Shown here one piece after another: positions 44,270 through 52,918 of a DNA stretch of 64,000 nt; the stretch's first letter is position 1, and each line of letters begins with the position of its first letter. A program made the translations under genes and the position numbers. The stretch covers positions 124,001 to 188,000 of the forward strand of contig QORU01000012.1 in NCBI GenBank assembly GCA_003574785.1, written 5' to 3'. The DNA comes from Taklimakanibacter deserti (lineage in GTDB: Bacteria > Pseudomonadota > Alphaproteobacteria > Rhizobiales > Aestuariivirgaceae). The notes beneath the pieces are model-generated. The model searched no databases and was not told the DNA's origin. It saw nothing but the letters and a program-made list of their open reading frames with translations.

Positions 44270-44905
44270 TCACGGAACAAGGGCGCGGTTGAGATACCGC
44301 AGTGAATATTTTTCTGGGCGTTGCACCCGCGCTCGAGAGTGCAGCGTTCGCCGGTTATTAACAACTAGCACACGGCCGGCCTCCCAATGGAAATCTTCCG
44401 AAGCAAGCTTTGAAAGATGCTCTTCGACGACCTCTTTCCTAAGTGCTCCTGTAACGTCCTTTTGAAAACACCCTGGATCCCACGCAATATGAAGCCCATT
44501 TTCCGATATCGGCTTTACATAAACGTAATGCCCACTGCGTATCCGAACGAGCCAAATGCTCCTTTGGAATTGCTCGCGGAAAGTCGGTTCGAGCGCCGAC
44601 AGATCAAATTTCCTGAGTTGGGTTGGGGTGTGGGTAGCATCAATCGCGTCCATCCAGAAGATTAGATATCGTGGCGGACGGAACGAGTGCGCTCCGTCAG
44701 TGTGTGGAGGGTGCTCTCGAAGTCCATAACGGCTGGACAGCGAGTTCGGTCGCGCTTCTGCACTAGCCCGAGGTGTCAAAACTTTGGTCTGAACAATTGA
44801 ATCCAGCCGCTCACCTAGCACTTTTAGCGCGAGCTCAACGGGTGAGGCCGGCGGTCGATATGTCAACGCCGACCAGTACTCGATTGGATAAGGCGCTGAA
44901 CTCAT
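44270..44905 (-). CDS. TauD/TfdA-like Fe(II)/2-oxoglutarate dioxygenase
   Basis: A 211-residue protein if started at ATG 44905 (MSSAPYPIEYWSALTYRPPA); the frame is open to 45043 (257 aa) and the choice is uncertain. LREHPPHTDGAHSFRPPRYL gives the H-x-D metal motif (H68, D70), and RVLVVNNRRTLHSRARV gives the distal His (H189) and the common NxRxxxH pattern of TauD-type enzymes. The 2-oxoglutarate-binding Arg is likely within the last 15 residues. Members usually hydroxylate small molecules; a few act on macromolecules. It is shorter than TauD (about 280 residues). Its neighbour on the same strand is a zinc-ribbon protein, with 7 bp between them. Confidence 0.65.
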   Translation of the reverse strand: MSSAPYPIEYWSALTYRPPASPVELALKVLGERLDSIVQTKVLTPRASAEARPNSLSSRYGLREHPPHTDGAHSFRPPRYLIFWMDAIDATHTPTQLRKFDLSALEPTFREQFQRSIWLVRIRSGHYVYVKPISENGLHIAWDPGCFQKDVTGALRKEVVEEHLSKLASEDFHWEAGRVLVVNNRRTLHSRARVQRPEKYSLRYLNRALVP

Positions 44906-45281
44906 CGCAGGCCCCACGAAAGATTGTACATCCGAATCGATTGAGGAACTTGAGCATCCATCGTAGTCCGCCCCGTCAACCCCCCCGCTTTCCAGTCCAA
45001 CACGACATGTCAGTCCTTGCAAGCCCCAACCGGTGTGATGCATTTTTTGCTAAAACGTCGGCGGATTTCCGCCATGCGCTCGCACGTGAGTTGGCTTGCT
45101 GCGCCGAAAACAGCGTCCGGACTTTCCAGGCGTGACACCCTGCGCGCGTACTGGTAACAAAGCCCTCATTTGCAAGTTTCCAAGAACTTCGGATCGCGCA
45201 CGCGCGTGTATTGCTGAAAAAACTCCCATTCTCACGCGCGCGTGTTGCTTCGAAAAACTCCACTGGATAGCGCTGACAGTC

Positions 45282-45500
45282 TTACTTCAAAATCCGATCC
45301 ATCAAGCCGCCTATGCCTTCCCCCGGCAGGAGCAGCCGGCGCACTCGCCATAGCAACTCGTCATCCGCAGCCTTCTCGTAGGCCTGTGCCTTCTCGTCCA
45401 AGCGATTGTATGTTTTCCAGCGCATTTGGGCTTTGGCGGAAACTCCCAATCTTCGTATTCTTCTCGCCACTCGCGGGGTCCTTTTGGAGAACACGCTTAG
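45282..45500 (-). pseudogene. Degraded copy 2 of the gene seen at 4.6-5.1 kb
   Basis: Minus-strand frame MRWKTYNRLDEKAQAYEKAA, then DDELLWRVRRLLLPGEGI, matches copy 1 (MRWATYNRLDEKAQAYEEAA). Upstream, another frame keeps GPREWREEYEDWEFPPKPK, equivalent to GPHEFQREYADWEFPPKPP in copy 1. A net loss of 4 bases between PPKP and MRW breaks the frame. The 5' part beyond about 45500 is gone. Just upstream lies a short minus-strand scrap ending ILYPTEPAKLNGIDPKA (near 45500-45560), the 3' end of another lost gene. Confidence 0.55.
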
Positions 45501-45549
45501 GCCTTGGGATCGATGCCGTTGAGCTTGGCGGGCTCCGTCGGGTACAAGA

Positions 45550-45655
45550 TCTCGATGGGATAATTGCGGGGATAGGAAACGGGTTTTCCAAGGTGCATCC
45601 AGTTATTGCAACTACTTAGCCGTGAAAGTGGGCTCCTAGCCCGTCCGCCAACCGG
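45550..45655. repeat. Imperfect repeat, copy 3 of 3
   Basis: GGGATAATTGCGGGGATAGG near 45559 and AAAGTGGGCTCCTAGCCCGT followed by CCGCCA near 45625-45652, as in copies 1 and 2. It lies exactly at the left edge of the small integrative element (first gene ends at 45664). Confidence 0.5.
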
Positions 45656-45663
45656 CACCATGA

Positions 45664-45966
45664 TTAGCTTAAAGCTAGCTGGACGAGCCTTGCAAACTCC
45701 TTCAACTCATCATCTGTAAGTTTGGTCAAGTCATAGTCCGGCGCCCTGTACTCGATGGACGAAAGTTTGGGATGAAAATATGGCGCCGCTGCCTTGGCCA
45801 TGTCCATCCGCGTTTGAAGATCAGCCGTCTCATCCCTCATAATCTTCAGCATGAGTTCCAGCGGCATTGCCCCGGTCGCCTCGGCTTGGGCGACAACCGT
45901 TCTTGTTCTACGATTCATTGAGCCGCGCTTTCGCCCGGCTCCCGGACGCTTACCGCCTCTAGCCAT
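45664..45966 (-). CDS. Small basic protein, possibly terminase-small-subunit-like
   Basis: A 100-residue protein starting MARGGKRPGAGRKRGSMNRR. The GKRPGAGRKRG opening is found in many phage and island proteins, including small terminase-like and DNA-binding ones. A helix LELMLKIMRDETADLQTRMD follows, then KAAAPYFHPKLSSIEYRAPD. Overlaps the upstream gene by 8 bases. It closes the element's operon. Packaging seems unlikely without a large terminase, so DNA binding is the safer reading. Confidence 0.6.
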   Translation of the reverse strand: MARGGKRPGAGRKRGSMNRRTRTVVAQAEATGAMPLELMLKIMRDETADLQTRMDMAKAAAPYFHPKLSSIEYRAPDYDLTKLTDDELKEFARLVQLALS

Positions 45967-46510
45967 TGGCGAGATCCTTTCGTTTGGTGTTAACGGGTTT
46001 TGTCTCTTTGATAGCTAACAATAACTGAATCAGAGCTCGCCGAGCCTCCCATCTTCGAAGATTATGCCAGCGCGCAGCACAGCCGGCGTGCAGGAATCGT
46101 CCCTCCTTGGCAATGTCGGCGATTCTGATTATTGAGGGATCGGCAGTGTCAACCTGGCAGCGGCATTGTATGCAGATACCGTCGGTGGTCGTTGTTGTCG
46201 TTGGTGGGTGGCATGAGAGCCATCGATCGATGCAGTCCTCGAACGCACAAAGCTCTGCGTCAGTGCCTTCAAACCCACAGCCATGAGCGATGGCGGCACG
46301 CGTATTGAACCAAGCGCGCCAGTCCCCGAGAGTCCATTTAGAAGTTTTTTGAAGATGAGCAATGATCTCCGGTTTGTTGGCGCGGATCCGCGCAATAACG
46401 GTGTCTGTGACCAGCTTTTCTGGGCCATCGAGGATAAGTTGGCCACCGCTAAGCTCAAGATGAATGCCAAGGTTCGATAATTCCCTGATCAACTCGGCGG
46501 ACGCGATCAT
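45959..46510 (-). CDS. Hypothetical protein with TubC-N-like docking domain
   Basis: A 183-residue protein. Residues 1-55 (LIRELSNLGIHLELSGGQLI, then VIARIRANKPEIIAHLQ) match the pattern of the TubC N-terminal docking domain, known from peptide synthetases and frequent in mobile-element proteins. The second half has Cys residues in CIQCRCQVDT and HAGCAARWHNL that could hold zinc. It overlaps the DUF3631-like gene by four bases. Likely an accessory replication or regulatory protein; this is inference. Confidence 0.6.
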   Translation of the reverse strand: MIASAELIRELSNLGIHLELSGGQLILDGPEKLVTDTVIARIRANKPEIIAHLQKTSKWTLGDWRAWFNTRAAIAHGCGFEGTDAELCAFEDCIDRWLSCHPPTTTTTTDGICIQCRCQVDTADPSIIRIADIAKEGRFLHAGCAARWHNLRRWEARRALIQLLLAIKETKPVNTKRKDLANG

Positions 46511-48057
46511 ATAACAACCCTCCGACGCCTGTTGCCGAGTTCGGGGGATGAGGGTACGTCCCGGTCAGTTACACCGTAACATTCGCCTTGTTTCAATGCG
46601 TTAGAGTGACCGCTGCACGTAACGGAGGGCGCCTCGGTTACGAATTGGGATCCGCCCATGTCTTTGATGTTATTGGACTGTAACGATGTTACGGATGTAG
46701 CGGAAAGGTACCGTGAAAATGCATCGTCGAAGTCATTCCGGAGATAGCCTTTGAGTGGCCCACCATCGTCGAAGCGAATAGTCCTGGGTAATATACCAAA
46801 CGGCTTCAACAATGTTGCAAGTTGCCTAGCCGTAATCGGCTTGCCTTGCCGCCACTCAGGCCAAGGACGGTCTTCCATGGAAATCAGGTAACTGAGGATG
46901 TCCTCTGTCTTAAGGCGATCCTGCCCCACATTCTGGTAGAAATTGAACAAATCGCCCAATAGGCGTGTGCCAAAGGATTCATCGTCTCGAGAGCCGTTCA
47001 ATCCTTGGGCGACCTCGCGCGCGAGTTCCGGCCACTTGCCTCCTGCAGTATCGGCGATCGCGAGAAGCGGACGCCAGTTGTCCGCTGCGCGATCGTTCAA
47101 AGTCTTAGGTACCTCACCATCCCAAGCCTCAAGGGATGACATGGAATCTTCAGTCCATCGCTTGATCCTTGCACGGATGTCTGAAAAGGGCTCGTGCCGA
47201 TCAATTCGGAGACGCTGGACGACTTCTTCTGCGCCTTTTCGCCGGAGTTCGATAACAATGGCGCGGTCACTTAAGGTATCGGGCAGGGTTCCAATCATCG
47301 CGACAACGATGGCCGCCCAGGTGCTAAAGTGCTTTGGTTCGTGATCGTCCCCTACGGTCCGGATTACGAAGGCCATCGACCGACTATGCCCGGAATTGAG
47401 AATGCCCCGAAGCGCATCGCTATCTCGAAGATACGTATCTGCTTCGTCGATAATCAAAGTCGGACTAAAACTTTCGATTGAACGAAAAATGGCGGCCGGA
47501 GTGATGTTGGATGCTGGGAGCGGCCTTGGTACTAACTGCCGGATGACAGAGAGAGCCGTCGTTTTACCGCATCGCTTCTCGGGGGACACGAAGGCTAGCC
47601 GTGGGCAGATGCAGAAAGCGTTCAGAGAATGTGCGAATAGGATCCATAGAGCCATCGCTTCTGGCGCATACTTCGGGGTAACTACGAACCGTTTGATAGA
47701 CGATACGAGTTCGTCTAGAAGCGCAACTCCATCTACGCGACTGAGCCAGGAGTTTTCAGGTTTCCAATCGAATGCCAAATGACGTACACTTGGATTGTCG
47801 TGCGCACCGCTCATCAGTTTCTTGAGTTCACTGACCCGAACGCCATTTTTCTTGAGTTGCGCCCAAGTCCTCTCAAACTCAGCCAAATTGTCGCGGCGGG
47901 TTCGGATAAGAAGATCGATGCTCGTCGAGGTGAACGGAAGACCGGGGTCGCTCGCGGATCTCTTGATCAACTCAAATAATGGGTCGCGAAACTCCTCCGA
48001 CGAGTCGATGGCTTCCCTGATAAGGCTTTTGCCAACGGATTGTTCTTCCGTGCTCAT
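46507..48057 (-). CDS. DUF3631-like ATPase of a mobile element
   Basis: A 516-residue protein. FVSPEKRCGKTTALSVIRQL is the P-loop (unusual R-C-G-K-T), and PTLIIDEADTYL the Walker B motif. Then GHSRSMAFVIRTVGDDHEPK and PDTLSDRAIVIELRRKGAEE, the DUF3631 signature. Such proteins accompany Toprim primases in P4-like elements and probably act as replicative helicase or loader. The N-terminal 110 residues are helical and charged. The last 40 residues are low complexity. The primase gene lies 20 bp upstream. Confidence 0.8.
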   Translation of the reverse strand: MSTEEQSVGKSLIREAIDSSEEFRDPLFELIKRSASDPGLPFTSTSIDLLIRTRRDNLAEFERTWAQLKKNGVRVSELKKLMSGAHDNPSVRHLAFDWKPENSWLSRVDGVALLDELVSSIKRFVVTPKYAPEAMALWILFAHSLNAFCICPRLAFVSPEKRCGKTTALSVIRQLVPRPLPASNITPAAIFRSIESFSPTLIIDEADTYLRDSDALRGILNSGHSRSMAFVIRTVGDDHEPKHFSTWAAIVVAMIGTLPDTLSDRAIVIELRRKGAEEVVQRLRIDRHEPFSDIRARIKRWTEDSMSSLEAWDGEVPKTLNDRAADNWRPLLAIADTAGGKWPELAREVAQGLNGSRDDESFGTRLLGDLFNFYQNVGQDRLKTEDILSYLISMEDRPWPEWRQGKPITARQLATLLKPFGILPRTIRFDDGGPLKGYLRNDFDDAFSRYLSATSVTSLQSNNIKDMGGSQFVTEAPSVTCSGHSNALKQGECYGVTDRDVPSSPELGNRRRRVVI

Positions 48058-48077
48058 GTTGTCATCTCATATTTGGA

Positions 48078-48935
48078 TTATTGGGAGCGCATGAGAATGT
48101 CGTTGAAGTCCTGTCCTATTGGCGGTCGGGCGATGCGTACTCTCCGACCTTCACACGTCCATCGCTCTGCGCAGGCGCGAGCCGCAGTCTCACCTGCCAA
48201 GTCACCGTCAGAAAGCACAATAAGATCCTCGATGTTCTTCGGTATTTCGATTGTTCGTAGACCTGAAGCTGAAAGAGCTGCCCAGACGGGAAGACGGGTC
48301 GCCTGGACGACGGACATACAGGTTTCTATGCCTTCGCCGACCATCAAAAGGTGGGTCGGCTCGCCAAGTCGCACAGCACCGCCGCGGCATGGACCGAGCA
48401 TCATCTTCGAGGGTTCAATCGGTGCTTTTCCATGCCCGTCGTGGGCGAGGAATGTACGATGAATTCCGATCGGAAAACCGTCGATACCCCAGGTAACAAG
48501 CGCCACCATCGCTGGCCACAGTGTCCCTGTCGGATGCTTCAGACGAGGATGAAATCGCAAGCCATGGGCAACAAAATCAATGCCGCGGGTGCGGAGATAG
48601 GTTTTTACCAGCGTCCCTTCCGCGACCACTGACGACTGCCAAATGCGGTACGCCGGTGATTCAGAAAAATCCAGGTGCAATAGAGGTTCAGGAACTGCCC
48701 GGCGAAAACAATGTGATGGGCCTAATGCTTGCCTTTTCCAGAGACCCATGCGCCGTAACGCATCAATGACAGCATTTTGTGCACAGCCGGCGAAACAGTG
48801 AACGAGCACTTTTCCCTCGAGATCGGTGAGCGAAAGGCTCGGCTGATGATCGCGATGCGCTGGACAAGGTGCTATCCAGCGCGAGCCCACCTTGCGTCCG
48901 CCAAGGGCGCGTGCGATTGCATCAGCGCGCAGCAT
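48078..48935 (-). CDS. Toprim-domain primase of a mobile element
   Basis: A 285-residue protein. Residues 15-65 form a CHC2-like zinc finger (WIAPCPAHRDHQPSLSLTDL, then KVLVHCFAGCAQ). A Toprim domain follows near residues 185-270: LLMVGEGIETCMSVVQATRL supplies the catalytic Glu and IVLSDGDLAGETAARACAER the D-x-D-type site. It is shorter than phage P4 alpha protein and lacks a helicase domain, which the next gene supplies. It overlaps the excisionase-like gene by 14 bases. Confidence 0.82.
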   Translation of the reverse strand: MLRADAIARALGGRKVGSRWIAPCPAHRDHQPSLSLTDLEGKVLVHCFAGCAQNAVIDALRRMGLWKRQALGPSHCFRRAVPEPLLHLDFSESPAYRIWQSSVVAEGTLVKTYLRTRGIDFVAHGLRFHPRLKHPTGTLWPAMVALVTWGIDGFPIGIHRTFLAHDGHGKAPIEPSKMMLGPCRGGAVRLGEPTHLLMVGEGIETCMSVVQATRLPVWAALSASGLRTIEIPKNIEDLIVLSDGDLAGETAARACAERWTCEGRRVRIARPPIGQDFNDILMRSQ

Positions 48936-49107
48936 TGGCGGCGTCAGTAATCTTTGCCAGGTAAGCCTTTAGGGACTCGTCGGTGATGAGACTCCGCTTA
49001 CCGATCTTGACAAGAGTCAGTTCATGCTCGTTGACAAGGTCGTAGGTCTTCGTTCTCTTGATGCGGAGGATGTCGCCAATCTCCTCGATAGTGTGCAGCA
49101 GGCGCAT
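48922..49107 (-). CDS. Excisionase-like HTH protein
   Basis: A 61-residue protein. ATG 49107 is preceded by GGAGAC; starts further upstream (49191) add non-homologous residues. MRLLHTIEEIGDILRIKRTK, then TYDLVNEHELTLVKIGKRSL, is the MerR/excisionase-type winged helix (helix_turn_helix_17). These proteins bend DNA at att sites and favour excision, or regulate the element's operon. Confidence 0.8.
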   Translation of the reverse strand: MRLLHTIEEIGDILRIKRTKTYDLVNEHELTLVKIGKRSLITDESLKAYLAKITDAANAAR

Positions 49108-49296
49108 GTGTATGTCTCCGTTCATTCGGTTGATTCCTGCCACGAACGATAAAGCTAGAACGCGCAATCGTTTACAACATAACGTCGGCATCGTTGCTTT
49201 GGTTTATGTTGCAACGGAGGCTTAGCCTCCCAAACGGCGGTCAAACTGAATGTGAAGGTGACGTTTCGATCGCGGACGACAACGAGTTCACAGCTG

Positions 49297-50088
49297 TTAT
49301 TCTGGATAAGTCTCGTCTCGGCTGCGCCGCCAGCTCGTAACCACGTCGCGCAACATGCGCCCAGACGGATAGCTATTGAGCCCCATACCGTCGAATACTG
49401 CCTCAAGGAACCTGGGGAACGGTCCGGTCCATCCGGTGCCGGGAATCTTGTTTAATGCTGCATAGTAAATTCCGGCAATCTGATAAGTGAGATAGGGCAC
49501 CACAGCGAGCCGATCTGGTCCGCCGACATCGCTGAGGCGATCTCTAACCTCAGCACACATCCCTGATAAGGCAAGCATTAGTCTGGAAAGGACATCGCCG
49601 GGATTGCCTGCAATCAGAACTGCGATATCTACGGGCGCCTCGCTTCTTGATGCATTGGTCCTATTGCGGCGGATTGGTCTAACAAAATCCCTCTGCAGTA
49701 CTTTCGCGAGATGTTTACCGGCTGCACTGTCAAGGAACTGCTGAGCGAGAGACTCGATTACCTGAATCGAATGGCCTATCGGATATAGGGTATCGAAACT
49801 GCTAAACCAAATCGCCATCTGATGGAAGCACTCACTTGAGGCATCAAACTTCTCTGCATCTTGCCTACGAGGCCGGTGTTGAGAGCGGTCCTGACGGATT
49901 TGCTCGGCAAAGGCAGCCGCGTCATCGAGAGCGTGCCTCACCAAATCTCGTTTTGATTCAGGAATATGGTGGTCCCGGCATAGTGCGCTGAAACTCCCAT
50001 CTGAAATGCTCCGGATGGGTGGGAGTTCGGTGTCAGGAACCATGACACGCTCTGTGCCAGGCGCCTTGATTCGCCTTGGTTTGGGCAT
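49297..50088 (-). CDS. Hypothetical protein of the integrative element
   Basis: A 263-residue protein from ATG 50088 (MPKPRRIKAPGTERVMVPDT). Landmarks: RDHHIPESKRDLVRHALDDA, FHQMAIWFSSFDTLYPIGH and YLTYQIAGIYYAALNKIPG. It is mostly helical and soluble. A similar order (unknown gene between integrase and excisionase) is frequent in islands, but the family is not one I can name. About 190 bp separate it from the HTH gene. Confidence 0.6.
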   Translation of the reverse strand: MPKPRRIKAPGTERVMVPDTELPPIRSISDGSFSALCRDHHIPESKRDLVRHALDDAAAFAEQIRQDRSQHRPRRQDAEKFDASSECFHQMAIWFSSFDTLYPIGHSIQVIESLAQQFLDSAAGKHLAKVLQRDFVRPIRRNRTNASRSEAPVDIAVLIAGNPGDVLSRLMLALSGMCAEVRDRLSDVGGPDRLAVVPYLTYQIAGIYYAALNKIPGTGWTGPFPRFLEAVFDGMGLNSYPSGRMLRDVVTSWRRSRDETYPE

Positions 50089-50248
50089 GATCAAGCAACC
50101 TATGAGTAAGTTTCCTTTTGCGGTCTTGTTTGCAGCTCGGTAGGCTAGGCCACAAAGTACCTACTTGTCTGACCTAGCGGTTTCCCACAGATGATAAAAT
50201 ATCAATATAAATCAAAGAACCGAAATCGCTGCCATGTTTGAAGCAAGG

Positions 50249-50308
<60 letters not shown>

Positions 50309-50312
50309 CCTC

Positions 50313-51548
50313 TCAGCATTGCTTCGCGCCCTGAGCGAGCGCTATGACATTGCTGCCTGCCTTGGGCTCTATGAAGTTGGCCCAGGCATTCATGAGCTTC
50401 GTGCGTTTCGCCAGCAGGTCGCCGCGGGCATACGCGCGCTGCGTCTCGTCTTCGGTCTTGTGTGCAAGAGCTCGCTCGCAAACTTCAAAGGGGAAGCTCG
50501 TTGTTTCGCCAGCCCAATCGCGGAATGTCGATCGAAAGCCGTGGACTGTAATGTTCTTATAGCCCATACGGCGAAGTAGCATGAGCATGGACATATCAGA
50601 GAGGTGCTTGTTAATTTCGTTGCCAGGAAAAAGATAGTCACCCCATCGGGTTTGCATAAGCTTTCGTATAATTTCCACACTGCGCGGTGACAAGGGAACA
50701 CGGTGTTCTTCACCCATCTTCATCCGTTCGGCCGGCACGGTCCAAAGGCTCTTGGACAAATCAAACTCGGGATACTTGCCCTGCAACACCTCGCTCGTCC
50801 TCAGAGCGGTCAATATCGTCAGCTCGAGCGCGTAACCGGCCAGCGTGTCATTGTCGACCTGGCGCTTCCGCAGCTCGGTCATGAACTCGGGCATTTTATC
50901 ATAGGGCAGGGCTGCATGATGGCCACGCGAGCCACGCTTGTGCTTCGGTAATAGTCCCTTGAGATTGTCTTTCCACCGCGCTGGATTCTCGCCCACCCGA
51001 TACTTGTGACTGGTCGCGAAGCTCAGGACTGATTCTATTCGGCCCCGAAGGCGCCGACCGGTCTCGGGCACGCGCTCCCAATGTGGCCGCAGAACCGAGA
51101 GCACGTCGGTGACCTCGATCGTATGGACCGGCTTTGAGGCGAGCGGCGCGGCAAGCTTCTCCAGTGAGTAGCGCCATTGTTTGCCATGCTTCTTGTTTTT
51201 CCAGCCCTTCTCCATGGTGGCTAAATATTCGTCCACCACTTGACCGAAGGTGCGCCGCATATTGGTTGACCGCTTCGCCTCATTTTTGAGAATCTGCGGA
51301 TCATTTCCAGCCGCCATAGCATCCCTTGCAGATTGAGCAGCTTTGCGCGCGCCAGCCAATGAAACGCGACCAGTTGCCGCTGATCCTAAGCCAACCTCCT
51401 TTTCCCTGCCCTGCCATCGATAGCGGAATATCCACTGCCGCGTGCCGAATCGGGTGATGACAAGATAGAGGTTACCTCCGTCCGAATACCGGCCGGGCTC
51501 TTTGACAGCTTCTATTTGCTTTGTGGTCAGCCTATTAATCGCGCGCAT
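50313..51548 (-). CDS. Tyrosine integrase (P4/DUF4102 type)
   Basis: A 411-residue protein starting at ATG 51548. Residues 1-85 are the DUF4102 arm-binding domain (LTTKQIEAVKEPGRYSDGGN). A core-binding domain follows near FGQVVDEYLATMEKGWKNKK. In the catalytic domain, LTALRTSEVLQ gives the first Arg, HGFRSTFRDW gives H-x-x-R, and ALAHKTEDETQRAYARGD gives His and the nucleophile Tyr. All five key residues appear present. It points away from tRNA-Ser, 170 bp from the tRNA's 3' end, the standard layout for this integrase class. Confidence 0.92.
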   Translation of the reverse strand: MRAINRLTTKQIEAVKEPGRYSDGGNLYLVITRFGTRQWIFRYRWQGREKEVGLGSAATGRVSLAGARKAAQSARDAMAAGNDPQILKNEAKRSTNMRRTFGQVVDEYLATMEKGWKNKKHGKQWRYSLEKLAAPLASKPVHTIEVTDVLSVLRPHWERVPETGRRLRGRIESVLSFATSHKYRVGENPARWKDNLKGLLPKHKRGSRGHHAALPYDKMPEFMTELRKRQVDNDTLAGYALELTILTALRTSEVLQGKYPEFDLSKSLWTVPAERMKMGEEHRVPLSPRSVEIIRKLMQTRWGDYLFPGNEINKHLSDMSMLMLLRRMGYKNITVHGFRSTFRDWAGETTSFPFEVCERALAHKTEDETQRAYARGDLLAKRTKLMNAWANFIEPKAGSNVIALAQGAKQC

Positions 51549-51717
51549 AGGATCAAATTCCAGATCACTGATTTATCCCAGCATTTATCTTAGCGCAGAT
51601 GCAGGCTGTACGCGAACATTTGTGAACAATCGAAGATCGTAGCGGATAGGAACGCTTTGATAAATTTCAGCCTTTTGGACTATCACGGACGGTAGCAGCC
51701 GTCGGCGAGCATGAAAT

Positions 51718-51807
51718 TGGCGGAAGAGGAGGGATTCGAACCCTCGATACGCTTTCACGTATACACGCGTTCCAGGCGTGCGCCTTAAACCACTCGGCCA
51801 CCCTTCC
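51718..51807 (-). tRNA. tRNA-Ser(GGA)
   Basis: Read on the minus strand: GGAAGGG acceptor strand, D arm GCCGAGTGGTTTAAGGC, anticodon arm CACGCCTGGAACGCGTG with anticodon GGA, a long variable arm (TATACGTGAAAGCGTATC), T arm with GGTTCGAATCC and CTCTTCC-G-CCA. All stems pair. CCA is encoded. It is the likely attachment site of the integrase on its left. Confidence 0.93.
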
Positions 51808-52350
51808 TCAGGTTACGCGGGCCTGGATCCTTCAATCCGGGGGCGTAAGCGCAATCCATGCCATGATATCCATCCCGGCCTGCCGCTCGCGGCCGATGCC
51901 GCTGATTTCGCGCGGGCGCACTATAGCCAGAGCGGGCCAAGGTTCAAGCCTCACTTGCGCGGACAATATTGCTGTGCGAGCCCCCAGCTCTTTACTCAAG
52001 GACGCCTTGTTCATCACCAATTGAGCTCATGAGCAACATTGAAGACTTAAAGTATTAAGAAGAAAAAAGATAAAGAATGTAAGTATTTGACAAGTAATTA
52101 ATGCCAAGCTCAAGTCGATAGGAAGCTCGTGAAGACAATAATGAATCATTCGTTAAGTATAACGCTCAAATTTTAGACATTCCGCAAACCAGAAGCTAAC
52201 CAACAATTTTAGAAATCTTGTCTTGAGCGCCGCAAAGCGGCCGGATTTACTACCCGTTAAACGATGACACCTAACGTCGACCGCGGTTCACGAAGCACCA
52301 AAAACGCAATCCGACGTGAGCCGTGCTGGAGACCTCAACTGGAGAGACAG
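51808..52350. other. AT-richer intergenic stretch upstream of the flp genes
   Basis: About 540 bp. Bases 52030-52220 are clearly AT-rich relative to the surroundings (TAAAGTATTAAGAAGAAAAA and similar) and probably hold the flp promoter region. No -35/-10 pair could be assigned with confidence and no small gene is evident. Confidence 0.5.
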
Positions 52351-52533
52351 ATGAATAAGCTCGTGCGTTTTGTGAAAGATGAATCCGGCGTGACCGCCAT
52401 CGAGTATGGCCTCATTGCTGCTGCCATGGGCATCATGCTCGTGATCGCGATGCCGACCTTGTCGGGCGCCATCAAGGGCGTGTTCACCAAGCTCGGCACC
52501 CACATGGGTACGGCGAGTGGCTGGACCCAGTAA
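52351..52533 (+). CDS. flp: Flp/Fap-type pilin, first copy
   Basis: A 60-residue prepilin with ATG 52351 preceded by GGAGAG. The leader MNKLVRFVKDESG is cut after Gly by the CpaA peptidase; the mature part starts VTAIEYGLIAAAMGIML, with the Glu at position 5 and the Tyr at 6 that mark type IVb Flp pilins. The hydrophobic helix anchors the subunit before assembly by the Tad machine. The longer frame to 52264 is not used. A near-identical copy follows. Confidence 0.92.
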   Translation: MNKLVRFVKDESGVTAIEYGLIAAAMGIMLVIAMPTLSGAIKGVFTKLGTHMGTASGWTQ

Positions 52534-52563
52534 TCCGAACAATCACAAAGATTGGAGAGGCAG

Positions 52564-52746
52564 ATGACCAAACTAGTGCGCTTTGTGAAGGACGAATCAG
52601 GCGTGACCGCCATCGAATATGGCCTCATCGCTGCCGCCATGGGCATCATGCTCGTGATGGCGCTGCCGACCTTGTCCGGCGCCATCAAGGGCGTGTTCAC
52701 CAAGATCGGCACCGATATGGGCACGGCGACGGGCTGGACTCAATAA
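52564..52746 (+). CDS. flp: Flp/Fap-type pilin, second copy
   Basis: A 60-residue prepilin, ATG 52564, GGAGAG upstream. It differs from the first copy at only a few residues (MTKLVRF for MNKLVRF, LVMALPTL for LVIAMPTL, TKIGTDMGTATG for TKLGTHMGTASG). The G/VTAIEYG cleavage site is intact. Thirty bases separate the copies, so this is a tandem duplication. A strong terminator lies 25 bp after the stop. Confidence 0.92.
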   Translation: MTKLVRFVKDESGVTAIEYGLIAAAMGIMLVMALPTLSGAIKGVFTKIGTDMGTATGWTQ

Positions 52747-52771
52747 CCCTGAGAATTCAGGGAGGCTTGGG

Positions 52772-52800
52772 AAACCGCCGGCGCCAGCCGGCGGTTTTTC
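52772..52800 (+). terminator. Rho-independent terminator after the flp genes
   Basis: AAACCGCCGGC (52772-52782) pairs with GCCGGCGGTTT (52787-52797) around a 4-base loop and runs into TTTTT. It would separate the abundant pilin messages from the assembly genes. Confidence 0.85.
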
Positions 52801-52918
52801 GTTTATGTCCGCCAACGCGCCCGTTTAACGCCGTTTTTACGCCGGTGTGGAAGCTTGAGAGTCGCAAGCAATCTCATTCACCAGCATTCGTCGCGAGCCA
52901 GGCACAGGGAACCGTCAT

